Of a DNA stretch of 64,000 nt, positions 36,688-45,733 are shown in pieces. The notes beneath the pieces are model-generated. The model was not told the origin of the DNA. It worked only from the letters and a program-made list of their open reading frames with translations, and did not search any database. The stretch covers positions 5,336,001 through 5,400,000 of the forward strand of contig NZ_JACHBR010000001.1 of assembly GCF_014200435.1 (NCBI RefSeq). Direction: 5' to 3'. The number at the start of each line of letters is the position of its first letter. Within the stretch, counting starts at the first letter, position 1. The position numbers and the translations under genes are program-made. This DNA is from Sphaerisporangium krabiense. GTDB taxonomy: Bacteria; Actinomycetota; Actinomycetes; Streptosporangiales; Streptosporangiaceae.

Positions 36688-36988
36688 TGACTCAACTCCC
36701 TGGGAAGCCCTACTCCGGGGCTACTCTCCTTTTTCTTCGTCGTGATACATCCAGTTAAGTCTCCAACTTTGTTAAAATGAGACTCAAAATCTGATCAGCC
36801 GGGAAATTATGTGCATTCATTGCCTGTGCTTTGCGCCGGCTTGGTCATTTCGCGTGGCGCCGGGGCGCTGATGCCGGTTTCTGTGCCGAACGCGACCCGG
36901 CGTGTGGGGCCGCGGAGGCCACTTCCTTGCGAAAGTTGACGGGAGAGCACCTCGAGGCCGTCCGTCCACACGTCAGGAGCGCATTCCC
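36688..36988. other. AT-richer intergenic region
   Basis: About 300 bp between divergent starts. The part from 36725 to 36830 is clearly less GC-rich than the rest of the window, with an inverted repeat AGTCTC (36758-36763) / GAGACT (36779-36784). It probably holds promoters for the histidine kinase and HD genes. No gene was found. Confidence 0.45.
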
Positions 36989-37627
36989 ATGAGCGAGACG
37001 ATCGCCGGCATCGAAATCCCCGACTCCGCCCTCGCCGCCGAGGCCACCGAGCTCGTGAGGGACGCCGCGCCGCCCCTGCTGTACGACCACTCGCGCCGCG
37101 TCTACCTGTTCGGCCGCCTCCAGGGACGCAGGCTCGGGCTGACCGCCGACCCCGAACTGCTCTACGTCGGCGCCATGTTCCACGACCTGGGGCTCACCGA
37201 GACCTACCGGCGCACCGACCAGCGCTTCGAGCTGGACGGCGCCGACGAGGCGCGCCGCTTCCTGCGCGCGCACGGCGTCCCCGAGGAGAGCGCCCGCAAG
37301 GTCTGGGAGGGCATCGCCCTGCACACCACGCCCGAGATCCCCTACCGCCTGGAGCCGGAGGTGGCGCTGGTCACGGCCGGGGTGGAGACCGACGTCCTCG
37401 GCATCGGATACGACGCCCTGGACCCCGCCGACATCGAGGCGGTCACCGCCGCCCACCCGCGCCCCGACTTCAAGCGCCGGATCCTCGCCGCCTTCACCGA
37501 CGGCTTCAAGGACCGCCCCGACACCACCTTCGGCACGGTCAACGCCGACGTCCTCGAACACTTCGTCCCCGGCTACCGCCACATCGACTTCGTCGAGGTC
37601 ATCCGCGACTCGGCCTGGCCCGAGTAG
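36989..37627 (+). CDS. HD-domain hydrolase
   Basis: 212 aa. YDHSRRVYLFGRLQGRRLGL holds the first His, ELLYVGAMFHDLGLTETYR is the HD pair, and EGIALHTTPEIPY supplies a further metal His. This is a metal-dependent phosphohydrolase or related cyanamide-hydratase-like protein. ATG 36989 follows AGGAG; a longer frame from 36902 lacks a site. Substrate unknown. Confidence 0.85.
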   Translation: MSETIAGIEIPDSALAAEATELVRDAAPPLLYDHSRRVYLFGRLQGRRLGLTADPELLYVGAMFHDLGLTETYRRTDQRFELDGADEARRFLRAHGVPEESARKVWEGIALHTTPEIPYRLEPEVALVTAGVETDVLGIGYDALDPADIEAVTAAHPRPDFKRRILAAFTDGFKDRPDTTFGTVNADVLEHFVPGYRHIDFVEVIRDSAWPE

Positions 37628-37630
37628 CGC

Positions 37631-38107
37631 TCAGCGGCCGTCGAGGCCGGCGGGATCGTCGCCCGGCTTGGCGGGGAAGGGGCACTTCTTGCGGAACCAG
37701 ACGGTCTTGGCGGCCCCGTCGTCGACCGGCTGGACGCCCCACTCGTCCGACAGCGCCTCCACGATGGCGAGCCCCCGGCCGTGCTCGCTGTCGTCCTCCG
37801 CGTCCAGGGCGTCGTCGATCACGGGAACCTTGCGCTCGGGGCGGCCCCGGCCGTGGTCGGTCACCTCCGCGCAGAACATGTCGTCGCTCACGCGGACCGT
37901 CAGCTTGATCGGTGGCAGACCGTACAGCACGGCGTTGCTCAGGACCTCGGAGGCCGCCAGCACGATGTCGTCCGCCAGGTCCCGCGAGCCGCCGAGGCGC
38001 CATTCCGTCAGCGTGCGCCGGAGCCTGCCACGGACGTCGGCGAGGATGGCGGGGTCCATGGGGATGTCCCAGCACACGGTCTGGGGACCGTCCGGTGTGC
38101 CGATCAT
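37631..38107 (-). CDS. ATP-binding protein (HATPase_c_2)
   Basis: 158 aa. DDIVLAASEVLSNAVLYGLP (N-box), EVTDHGRGRPE and SEHGRGLAIVEALSDEWG (G-box) define an RsbW-fold protein, probably a small anti-sigma or regulatory kinase. It is separate from the one at 30666. Its 3' end faces the HD gene, with 3 bp between stop codons. Confidence 0.85.
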   Translation of the reverse strand: MIGTPDGPQTVCWDIPMDPAILADVRGRLRRTLTEWRLGGSRDLADDIVLAASEVLSNAVLYGLPPIKLTVRVSDDMFCAEVTDHGRGRPERKVPVIDDALDAEDDSEHGRGLAIVEALSDEWGVQPVDDGAAKTVWFRKKCPFPAKPGDDPAGLDGR

Positions 38108-38343
38108 GAGAGTCCTTGTCTGGTGCGGATGGCCTGTCGCTACGAGAGGCGGCCCGGGGAGCAGCCCTCCCCGCCCGCTGGGGTAGCCCGCGCCGTCTAT
38201 GACCCGGAAACAGTACTCTGTCCAGGTTTATGCTGTTCGCCCGGGGGTGGGCTCCGACAGAAATCGATGGAGAAAAGCAATAGATCGCGAACTGTCAAGC
38301 GAGCGTAAACTCGATCTTGTTCTCGCGCTCCGACGCCGTGACC

Positions 38344-38700
38344 TCACGATTCGACGGCGCGCCCGATACTCCGTTCATCGGAGCCCCCGTCCGGGTCCTC
38401 GGCGTCGCGCATCAACAGCCGGAGAACACGCGCGATCGGTGCGTCCACCATCGCCGGCTCGACCCCCTTCTTGATCGCGAAGGCGTAATACCTCCGGCTC
38501 CAGACCCCATAAAAGATCACCCATCCGGGTTCGGCGGCGCCCAGCCGCGCCGCCTCCGCCCGAGCCTCCGGCTCCCAGCACCGCCGTCGCACCGGTTCGG
38601 GCGTACCCCTTCCTTCTTCGTGCCTGCCCCTCGGCAAGATTGCCTCCTCACTCGACACCGTGAACAAGGACGGGCACCCCGTCACGTGTGACCTCAGCAT
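38344..38700 (-). CDS. Small hypothetical protein (xxLGAAEPGWVIFYGVWSRRYYAF type)
   Basis: 118 aa from ATG 38700. The recognisable core is EARAEAARLGAAEPGWVIFY then GVWSRRYYAFAIKKG, a pattern seen in small actinobacterial proteins encoded next to XRE/DUF397-type regulators. Later GTG (38658) or TTG starts nearer the core are possible, and the first 40 residues may not be translated. It is divergent from the broken XRE gene at 38834. Confidence 0.55.
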   Translation of the reverse strand: MLRSHVTGCPSLFTVSSEEAILPRGRHEEGRGTPEPVRRRCWEPEARAEAARLGAAEPGWVIFYGVWSRRYYAFAIKKGVEPAMVDAPIARVLRLLMRDAEDPDGGSDERSIGRAVES

Positions 38701-38833
38701 CTCTGCCCAGCGTGACCGCGAGTAACGGAAAGTAATGACAGTCCGCCGACAAATGGTTGTCCGGATCACGTCTTCGTTCCGGCCCGCTTTGTCGGTCGGC
38801 GTATGCGAGACTCCCGGAAAAGCGGATTCTCGG

Positions 38834-38958
38834 GATGACGGGGGGTTTGGTGGCCGAGAGCGCGCATTGGATCCGAACGCCGGCCCCGGTGCTTTCTTCG
38901 GCAGTGAATTGCGTCGCTGCCGGAAGAAGGCGGGGCTTTCGCAGCCGCAGCTTCGAAT
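38834..38958 (+). pseudogene. Truncated XRE-family gene, N-terminus only
   Basis: One frame reads RERALDPNAGPGAFFGSELR, then RCRKKAGLSQPQLR. SELRRxRKKAGLSQ is the first helix of an XRE domain and FFGSELRR a common lead-in. After QLR the frame enters the 75-bp repeat R1 and stops at 38974. The best start (ATG 38834, MTGGLVAESAH) is in another frame, so a frameshift may also be present. The rest of the regulator is missing. Confidence 0.6.
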
Positions 38959-39033
38959 GGTTGGGGTGTTTTGAGCCCACCCGTGCTGCACCGTCGTGGC
39001 TGGGCGCCGCGATCCCACCCATAACTGCGCGCA
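38959..39033 (+). repeat. 75-bp repeat R1
   Basis: Starts GGTTGGGGTG and ends CATAACTGCGCGCA. It differs from R2 at 6 of 75 positions and joins the broken XRE frame. Confidence 0.85.
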
Positions 39034-39211
39034 TAGGCGGGTGGCGGGCGTATGGCGGACGGCACGGGGTGCGTGTACGGCGAGGCCGCGTGGATTCCGC
39101 GCGCGAGGTTCGGTGGTCGGCGGCGTGATCGCCAGTGGCTTCTCGCGGTTTGACCCGTGTTCTCGTGGCTGTTTGTGAGGGGGCTTGGCGCCTGGGGGGT
39201 GTTCTTTGGGT

Positions 39212-39286
39212 GGTTGGGGTGTGTTGATCCCACCCGTGCGGCGCCGTCGTGGTTGGGCGCCGCGATCCCACCCATAACTGGGCGCA
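39212..39286 (+). repeat. 75-bp repeat R2
   Basis: Same length as R1, 69 of 75 identical, exactly 253 bp downstream in the same orientation. Confidence 0.85.
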
Positions 39287-39604
39287 CCAGCCGACGGCGG
39301 GCACAGGGTGAACTGCGCGAGGACCACGCAGGGCGAGACCGTGTGAAGTCGGCGCGGGATGTTCAGAGGTTGCCGGCGTGATCGCCAGTGGTTCCTCGCG
39401 TTTTGATCCCTGTTGGTTTTGGTCTTCGTGAGGGAGGGTTTGGCGGTTGAGACGGTGGGCCGCACACGGGCCGCCGTGCAGTCTGCCGCGCACCGTTGGC
39501 CGCACGGGGGTCTGTCCTGCACCGTTGGCCGCACGGGGTCTGTCGTGCGGTCCGCCACACACCACTGGTCCTACGCGGTTCGCCGTTTGCCCGGGTTCTT
39601 CTGG

Positions 39605-39679
39605 TACGCGCAGTTATGGGTGGGATCGCGGTGCTGGGCCACGACGGTGCCGCACGGGTGGGCTGAACACACCTCAGGG
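39605..39679 (-). repeat. 75-bp repeat R3, inverted
   Basis: Reverse complement of the R1/R2 sequence. The core GATCCCACCCATAACTG is intact. The end distal to that core (near 39677) has diverged. Confidence 0.8.
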
Positions 39680-39747
39680 GGTCTGCCGTGCAGTCTGTTG
39701 CGCACTATTGGTCGTACGCGGTTCGCTGTTTGCTCCGGGTCTCTTGG

Positions 39748-39822
39748 TGCGTGCAGTTATGGGTGGGATCGCGGTGCTCGGCCACGACGGTGCCGCACGG
39801 GTGGGCTCAACACACCTCAACC
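39748..39822 (-). repeat. 75-bp repeat R4, inverted
   Basis: Reverse complement of R1 with both ends kept (CACCTCAACC at the outer end). It lies 143 bp after R3. Confidence 0.85.
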
Positions 39823-40172
39823 ATCCAGAGAACCGTGTATGGCCGAGGGTGCATGGCGGACTGCGTCCCGGTGCACCGCGCCCGGCTAATCCTGCGCGGC
39901 AGGACGGCGCCCGGCGGACAGCATCCGGTTACGGCGTACGGCTGCGGCGCATGGTGGACTGCGCACAACCAACGGCGCGCTGTGGGGTGCGGGGGACTGC
40001 GGGGTGCGCGAACTGCGGGTCGGGGGCGGTCGGGTGCGTCAGCCTCGTACTTGCGAGCGTGACTTTCAGCGGGCCCGGGACTCCGTCCGCAGTCGGGCAG
40101 TTGGCGCGCTCACTGCTCGCCCCACGCCGCCGGTACGCCGCCTCACTGCCCGGCCAGGGGGGAGCGCGGCGG
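39823..40172. other. Gene-poor flank of the repeat island
   Basis: About 350 bp with degenerate short repeats such as GCATGGCGGACTGCG (39851) and GCATGGTGGACTGCG (39948), and no credible gene. The hydrolase gene ends at 40173. Confidence 0.5.
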
Positions 40173-42014
40173 TCACCTGGGTGGGGAGGGCCAGGACTTG
40201 ATCAAGGGGGCGTCGGAGTCGAGGAGGAAGCCTTCGTGGACGGCGGTGTCGGTGGCCTTGGTGAAGGCCGCGCGGTAGGTGGCGTCGTCCGCGTACAAGG
40301 TCGCGAGGATCTCCTTCGAGAAGGGGACGGTGAGGCCGAAGAGGCGTTCCAGGAGGCCGTCGTCGGGGCTGATGCCGGTGAGGACGGCCGTGGGGGCGTC
40401 CATCCAGGGGGTGCGGATGCCGCCGAGGGTGTTGCCGTAGGCGTCGCGGACCAGAGCGGGCGGCGAACCCGAGACGGTGGCCAGGCGGGGCGCGTGCGGC
40501 GGGGGGATGTCGTCGCGGATCCACCGGTCGAGGTGGTACAGCGCGGCCTTGGCGACGTAGTGGTGCTGCGGCGCCGAGTTGACGAGATAGGGGAAGTCGA
40601 GGCCGCAGGCCCGGGTGCGGGGCGCCAGCGCGGCGGCCATGGCGGCGGCCCCGGCGGCGGGGCCGGCGGCGAATCCGGCGGCGAGATCAGGCGAAGATCC
40701 ACTGGTGAGACCCCGGGATGAACCTGTGCGTCCTGAGGAAGATCCGCCGGTGGGCCCTCGGAATGCTCCGGCTGCGGGCTCCGCGAATGCTTCGGGAGCG
40801 GGCCCCGGTAATGCACCGGAAGGGTGCCCCGGGAATGCTCCCGAAGGGCGCCCCGGGAATGCTTCGGAAGCGGGTTCGGGGAGGGCTCTGGACGTGAACC
40901 CGGGAAAGGTTTCGGAGGTGTGGCCGGGGCCGTGGGGGCGACGGTCGGGGAGGGCTCCGGGGGCGAGGCCGGGGAGGGGGTCGTGGGTGCGGCCGGGGAA
41001 GGTTTCATGGGGGTGGTGCGGGAGGGCGCCGGAGGCGAGGCCGGGCAGGGCTCCGGAGGCGAGTACGGCGGAGGTGACCGCGCCGCTGGTGGCCGCGTCG
41101 ATGTAAGTGTCGTTGTGCGCCGCGCCGGCGACCTCCCACAGGCGGAAGCGCTCGCCGTCCGGCTGTCGGGCGGCCATGTACCCCAGCGTGACCACGTCGG
41201 TCTCGGTCTGAAGGGCCAGGACGGGCACGCGGAGGTCGTCGCGGAACGGCACCGGCCGCCAGTCGGTCCTCTCCGGCCGGTCCGGTAAGGCGAGCGGCGC
41301 CGCCGCCCCGACCCGGCTGTGCGCGAGGAACCCGTCGAAGACCCGATCGAGCGGGTCGATCTTGTTGATGTACGTGGTGAGCCGGTAGGCGGCCTGCGAT
41401 ACCCCGGCCGCGATGAGCCGCGCGCCGGGGAACATGTCACGTGCCACCCGGCCCGCCTGGGAGAACATGTCGTACGACCAGTCGTCCCCGGGGTGCTCTA
41501 GCCGGCCGTACCGCTCCGGGTCCCACGCCATGAGCCCGCCGGGAGCCGGACCCTGGACGGGGCGGGGGCTGCCGGTCACCCCGGCGCACTGCGCCGAGAC
41601 GCCCACCCAGGCCATGCCGCGCCGCACCAGCTCGGGGTAGGTGTAGCTCCACTCGACGCCCGCGTCCACGAAATCGGCGACGTGCAGCCACTCGACCAGC
41701 ACCGTTCCGGCGAACCGCTCCCGCCGCGCGGGCGTGCGGACGAGGATTCTCGTGACGTACGGCGCCTGCGCGTGGACGGTCACGGCGCCGGTGCCGGTGT
41801 TCCGGTGGGTGGGGCCGGTGCTTCCGTGGGAGCGTGCCGTGGTCGTATCCCGGTAGGAGAAAGCGGTGCCTTTAAGGAGGAATTCTTCCTCCGTGTAGCC
41901 CAGGGCCGTCACGTCGATGCCACTAGCCTCGAACGCACGGCCGCGCCCGCTGTGGCTGGGAACGCGATACAGGGCGGGAACGCCCATGGAGCTGTGCCGT
42001 GCGTCGTGGATCAT
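40173..42014 (-). CDS. Alpha/beta hydrolase domain protein with low-complexity insertion
   Basis: 613 aa. The N-terminal part (ALYRVPSHSGRGRAFEASGI, ILVRTPARRERFAGTVLVEW) and nucleophile elbow GVSQAAYR fit the Abhydrolase_10-type family. After the acid-containing WEVAGAAHNDTYID, about 140 residues (roughly 320-460) are imperfect repeats of the form PGxxSGALP/ETFPG. The family then resumes with RACGLDFPYLVNSAPQHHYV. Relatives lack such an insert (family knowledge). In-frame repeat growth is likely. No signal peptide is clear. ATG 42014 or the ATG nine codons later. Confidence 0.75.
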   Translation of the reverse strand: MIHDARHSSMGVPALYRVPSHSGRGRAFEASGIDVTALGYTEEEFLLKGTAFSYRDTTTARSHGSTGPTHRNTGTGAVTVHAQAPYVTRILVRTPARRERFAGTVLVEWLHVADFVDAGVEWSYTYPELVRRGMAWVGVSAQCAGVTGSPRPVQGPAPGGLMAWDPERYGRLEHPGDDWSYDMFSQAGRVARDMFPGARLIAAGVSQAAYRLTTYINKIDPLDRVFDGFLAHSRVGAAAPLALPDRPERTDWRPVPFRDDLRVPVLALQTETDVVTLGYMAARQPDGERFRLWEVAGAAHNDTYIDAATSGAVTSAVLASGALPGLASGALPHHPHETFPGRTHDPLPGLAPGALPDRRPHGPGHTSETFPGFTSRALPEPASEAFPGRPSGAFPGHPSGALPGPAPEAFAEPAAGAFRGPTGGSSSGRTGSSRGLTSGSSPDLAAGFAAGPAAGAAAMAAALAPRTRACGLDFPYLVNSAPQHHYVAKAALYHLDRWIRDDIPPPHAPRLATVSGSPPALVRDAYGNTLGGIRTPWMDAPTAVLTGISPDDGLLERLFGLTVPFSKEILATLYADDATYRAAFTKATDTAVHEGFLLDSDAPLIKSWPSPPR

Positions 42015-42093
42015 GATTTGTCAGCCTGCCCTTGACGGGATTGCTTGTCAAGGCAGAGCTGACAGATGAGACGGATAGTGGCATGGTTGGCGC

Positions 42094-42615
42094 GTGACGC
42101 GAAGTAAGCGCATCCGTCAGGTGACGCCGATCACCGAACTGGCGACCCGCTGCTCCTTCTGCGGAAGGCCTCACTCCGAGGCGGCGACGGTCATCGCCGG
42201 CCCGGGCGTCAACATCTGCGACACCTGCGTGTCTCTCTGCCACCAGGTCTGTGGGGAGTGTGAGGAGCCGAGGCCGGCCGGAGGGGAGCAGGAGCAGGTC
42301 GGAGGGGAGAGCGAGGAGCCGATCGGTGGGGAGCCGGACGGGGGAGTCGGGTGGGAACCGGCGCGGCGGGTCCGGCGGGTGCACCTTGGGCCGTATGCGG
42401 ACGCGGACGAGTGGATCTCCGGGATGAGCGACGACGATCTGCTCGCCGTCCTGCCCCGGCAGGCCCGCACCGTCGAGCAGGCCGAACGCGACCTACGGGC
42501 ATGGGTCCGCATCCTTCGCGACCGTGACGTCACATGGGCGAAGATCGGGGAAGCCCTCGGCATCTCCCGCCAAGCCGCCTGGGACCGCTTCGCCGCCGAC
42601 ATCGACGCCCCCTGA
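42094..42615 (+). CDS. ClpX-type C4 zinc finger protein with C-terminal HTH
   Basis: 173 aa. TRCSFCGRPHSEAATVIAGP then GVNICDTCVSLCHQV is a ClpX zinc-binding domain (two CxxC). A Gly/Glu-rich linker (about residues 60-90) leads to WAKIGEALGISRQAAWDRFA, a helix-turn-helix of the kind fused to this domain in actinobacteria. It lacks the ClpX AAA module, so it is a regulator rather than an unfoldase. GTG start, divergent from the hydrolase gene. Confidence 0.8.
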   Translation: MTRSKRIRQVTPITELATRCSFCGRPHSEAATVIAGPGVNICDTCVSLCHQVCGECEEPRPAGGEQEQVGGESEEPIGGEPDGGVGWEPARRVRRVHLGPYADADEWISGMSDDDLLAVLPRQARTVEQAERDLRAWVRILRDRDVTWAKIGEALGISRQAAWDRFAADIDAP

Positions 42616-42700
42616 TCACCCCCTCCCCCTGAACACCCCCTCCACTGCCGCCCGCCCGTCGCCTTTCTCGCGATCGCCCTCGCCGGCGGGCGGGGGGCGG

Positions 42701-43537
42701 TCAGTTGAAGGTGTCGGGGTCGGGGCCGGTGCGGGTGCCGTTGTCGAGGGTGCTGATGGCGGCGAGGTCTTCGGGGGTGAGGGAGAAGTCGAAGATGTCG
42801 ATGTTCTCCTTGACGCGGGACGGCGTCACCGACTTGGGGATGACGATGTTGCCCAGGTGGATGTGCCAGCGCAGGACGACCTGGGCCGGGGTTCTGCCGT
42901 GCCGGGCGGCGATGGAGGTGATCACCGGGTCCTGGAGCAGCGCGCCGCCGCGGGCGATGGGGCTCCACGCCTCGGTCGCGATGCCGTGCTCGGCGTGCAG
43001 GGCGCGGAGTTCCTCCTGCTGGAGGTAGGGGTGCAGTTCGATCTGGTTCAGGACGGGGACCACGCCCGTGTGCTCCAGCAGGCGCCGCAGGTGGGCCGGC
43101 TGGAAGTTGGACACGCCGATCGCGCGGACCCGCTCGTCGGCGTACAGCTTCTCGAAGGCGCGCCAGGTGTCGAGGTAGAGGTCCCTGGCGGGAGCCGGCC
43201 AGTGGATCAGGTAGAGGTCGACGTAGTCGAGCCCGAGCCGGGCGAGGCTCTCGTCGAAACCGGTCAGCGCCGCGTCGTACCCCTGGGCGTCGTTCCAGAG
43301 CTTGGTCGTGACGAAGATCTCGTCACGGGGCACGTCCGACTCGGCCAGCGCCGCGCCGACGGCCGCCTCGTTGCCGTAGACGGCGGCGGTGTCGATGCTG
43401 CGGTAACCGCTTTCCAGCGCGGCGGTGACCGCGGTCGCCGTCTCCTGCTCGGGCACCTTGAAGACCCCGAACCCGAGCTGCGGAATCCGCACGTCGTTGT
43501 TCAGCCTGACCTCGGGGACGGATGACTCGAAAGACAT
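42701..43537 (-). CDS. Aldo/keto reductase (2,5-diketo-D-gluconate reductase type)
   Basis: 278 aa. Tetrad D49 and Y54 (SIDTAAVYGNE), K79 (VTTKLW), H112 (YLIHWP). IPKSVTPSRVKENIDIFDF is the AKR5 NADPH-binding tail. The broad-range carbonyl reductase type; the natural substrate is not evident. It differs from the AKR at 241, which is of another branch. Confidence 0.92.
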   Translation of the reverse strand: MSFESSVPEVRLNNDVRIPQLGFGVFKVPEQETATAVTAALESGYRSIDTAAVYGNEAAVGAALAESDVPRDEIFVTTKLWNDAQGYDAALTGFDESLARLGLDYVDLYLIHWPAPARDLYLDTWRAFEKLYADERVRAIGVSNFQPAHLRRLLEHTGVVPVLNQIELHPYLQQEELRALHAEHGIATEAWSPIARGGALLQDPVITSIAARHGRTPAQVVLRWHIHLGNIVIPKSVTPSRVKENIDIFDFSLTPEDLAAISTLDNGTRTGPDPDTFN

Positions 43538-43585
43538 GGTTATCGCCTGACCTCACTTGGTCTCGTCACTGCAGCTGTCCACCGC

Positions 43586-45733
43586 CTACCTTGCCGTATT
43601 CCGTCCGGAGGACGCATCCGCGTCGTCGCCGGACGGGTCGGTGGCGATGAGCAGAAGGGCGATGTCGTCGTCGCGGCTGACGGCCTGGGTGGCGTCGCGG
43701 ACCAGGATGTCGGCGAGGGCGTCCACGTCCGGGTTGGGGGCGTGCACGAGCAAGGTGGCCAGGTCGTTGATGTTGTCGGTGATGTCGGTGCCGGGCTTCT
43801 CGACGAGGCCGTCGGTGAACAGGGCCAGCAGCGTGCCCGGCGGCATGGAGATCTCCGTGCTCTCGTAGGTGGTCGTGGGGTCGATGCCCATCAGCAGGCC
43901 GGCGGGGATGCCGGGCACCTCGGTGCGCCCGCAGGCGTGGCGCAGGACGGGGGGCAGGTGGCCCGCGCTGGCCAGGCGGGCACGGCCGCCCGCCAGGTCG
44001 AGGTGGGCGTAGAGACACGAGACGAACAGGTCGGACTCGAAGTCGGCGAGGACGCGGCTGGTGCGGGCGAGCACCTCCTCGGGGGGCGCGCCGGTGGTGG
44101 CGTGGGAGTGGACGGCGGTGCGGACCTGGCCCATCAGCGCGGCGGCGGTGACGCTGTGCCCTTCGACATCGCCGATGACCGCGACGGCGGTGGAGTCGTC
44201 GAGGCGGATGAGGTCGTAGAAGTCGCCTCCGACGTCCATGCCGTGGCTCGCGGGCAGGTACCGGGCCGCGGCGGTGAGGCCGGGGATGACCGGCATGATG
44301 TGCGGGAGGAGCGCCTGCTGGAGGCTGTGGGCCAGGGAGTGTTTGGCGTCGTACAGGCGGGCGCGGTCCAGTGCCTGGGCGATGAGGGCCGCCAGCGAGG
44401 TGAGGGTGGCGCGTTCGTCGGCGGTGAACGTGTGGGGGTGGCGGTAGGAGAGGACGCAGCAGCCGACCGGCTGGCCGGAGGTGATCAGCGGCAGGAACGC
44501 CCACGCCTGCTTGCCGCTGATCGCGGGCGCCTGCGGGTAGTCGCGGGCCATCTCCTCGGGGGCGCTGAAGAAGGCGGGGGTGCCGCTGGCGAGAACGTGG
44601 CCGACGGGGGTGAGGTCGGTCTCCAGGTGCAGGCCGTCCAGGAGCTCGATGCGCCGGGGATCGTAGTCGCGGTAGCCGATGATCTTCAGACGGCCGGCGT
44701 CCAGGGTGTTCAGGACCATGCCTTGGGCGCCGAAGGCGGGGAGCACCTGGTCGGTGATGAGGTCGACGACGTCCTGCACGCCGACGGTCTCGGTGAGCGC
44801 GGCCGCCAGGTGGATCAACTGGTACAGCCGCCCCACGCCGGCGATGCCGGACGCGGGAACGCTGCGCGAGGGCGCGGCGGGCGGCGTCTGCCCGGCGTGC
44901 GCGGGGGTGATGAGCGCGCTGATGCCGGAGGCGTCGGGGTGGAGCTGCACGGCGAGCCACTGGTCGGGCGGGCGCAGCACGGAGTAGGAGACCGGCTCGC
45001 GGGTGGCGACCGCGGTGCGGTAGTGGTCCTCGTAGATGGGGTCGTCGAGCCAGGGCAGCGACTGCCACGGCAGGGTGCCGAGGAGCTGGTCGGGGCTGCG
45101 GCCGAGGAGGTCGGCCGCGCGGGTGGTGACGAAGGTGATGTGGCCCTCCAGGTCGAGGGCCAGGGCGCCGGGCAGGCGCTCGGCGAAGTCGATGGCGGCG
45201 AGGCTCGGCTGCGCGGCCTGCGGGCGGTCCAGCGAGGCGATCCTGGGTTGCTCGGGGATGACGGGAAGCTGGGCGGCGTCGTCCAGCGCGCGGGTCAGAC
45301 GCCGGGCGCTGGCGCCGATGGTGGTGCGCTCGCGCGGGGTGAGCTCGGGCGGATGCTCGTCGAGCCAGATCAGCAGCAGTGCCCCCCAGCGGCGCCGGCC
45401 GCCGGACAGGGGGACGGCGGCGACCGAGAGCTGGTGGGGGAAGGCGGCGGCCAGGCGGGGATACCGGCGGGCCAGGGCCTCCTGGTGGCCGATCCACACC
45501 AGATGGTTCTCGCGCACCGCGTCGGTGATCGGGGCGGGGGTGTCCAGCGGCAGGCGCCGCCAGGGGAGCGCGAACTCCAGGAGGGGACCGCACAGCGTGG
45601 CCAGGGCCAGCACCGGCTCCTGCCGGGTGAGCAGGTAGACGGCGCCGCCCGAGGCCCCGGTGCGGCGCACCGCCGCCCCCAGCTCCTCGTCCAGCAACAC
45701 GCTGTGGGCGGTGTCGTCAGCCGGCCCGCTCAT
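43586..45733 (-). CDS. GAF/PAS sensor with SpoIIE-type PP2C phosphatase
   Basis: About 715 aa. A GAF-like N-terminus (GGAVYLLTRQEPVLALATLC), a PAS domain near 185-270 (LPGALALDLEGHITFVTTRA), a second GAF near 330-480 (VGCCVLSYRHPHTFTADERA), then SpoIIE phosphatase with QALLPHIMPVIPGLTAAARY, DVGGDFYDLIRLDD and VIGDVEGHS, the metal-binding Asp sites. Such proteins dephosphorylate anti-sigma antagonists and so act on RsbW-like kinases, two of which are in this window. ATG 45733 follows GGAG by 6 nt. Confidence 0.9.
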   Translation of the reverse strand: MSGPADDTAHSVLLDEELGAAVRRTGASGGAVYLLTRQEPVLALATLCGPLLEFALPWRRLPLDTPAPITDAVRENHLVWIGHQEALARRYPRLAAAFPHQLSVAAVPLSGGRRRWGALLLIWLDEHPPELTPRERTTIGASARRLTRALDDAAQLPVIPEQPRIASLDRPQAAQPSLAAIDFAERLPGALALDLEGHITFVTTRAADLLGRSPDQLLGTLPWQSLPWLDDPIYEDHYRTAVATREPVSYSVLRPPDQWLAVQLHPDASGISALITPAHAGQTPPAAPSRSVPASGIAGVGRLYQLIHLAAALTETVGVQDVVDLITDQVLPAFGAQGMVLNTLDAGRLKIIGYRDYDPRRIELLDGLHLETDLTPVGHVLASGTPAFFSAPEEMARDYPQAPAISGKQAWAFLPLITSGQPVGCCVLSYRHPHTFTADERATLTSLAALIAQALDRARLYDAKHSLAHSLQQALLPHIMPVIPGLTAAARYLPASHGMDVGGDFYDLIRLDDSTAVAVIGDVEGHSVTAAALMGQVRTAVHSHATTGAPPEEVLARTSRVLADFESDLFVSCLYAHLDLAGGRARLASAGHLPPVLRHACGRTEVPGIPAGLLMGIDPTTTYESTEISMPPGTLLALFTDGLVEKPGTDITDNINDLATLLVHAPNPDVDALADILVRDATQAVSRDDDIALLLIATDPSGDDADASSGRNTAR

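Larger units (their letters stand above)
38959..39822. repeat. Repeat island bounded by inverted copies of a 75-bp repeat
   Basis: Four copies of one 75-bp sequence lie at 38959, 39212 (plus) and 39605, 39748 (minus). The plus copies sit in a 253-bp unit repeated in tandem: the motif at 39121-39180 recurs at 39374-39433, the same 253-bp offset. The minus copies sit in a 143-bp tandem unit. The outermost copies form terminal inverted repeats (GGTTGGGGTG ... CACCTCAACC). There is no transposase. Open frames here read through repeats and are not credible genes. It could be a miniature mobile element array or a decayed intergenic repeat family. Confidence 0.7.

Noticed and set aside
38344-39565. 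Long minus-strand proteins rich in MGGIAAP/HDGAARVG motifs
   Set aside because: These peptides are translations of the 75-bp repeat in several frames; the same DNA gives different repeat peptides in each frame, so selection for protein is not shown. Only the 38344-38700 end looks real.
38959-39822. Possible CRISPR array
   Set aside because: Repeats are 75 bp, imperfect, in both orientations and at unequal spacing, with no cas gene.
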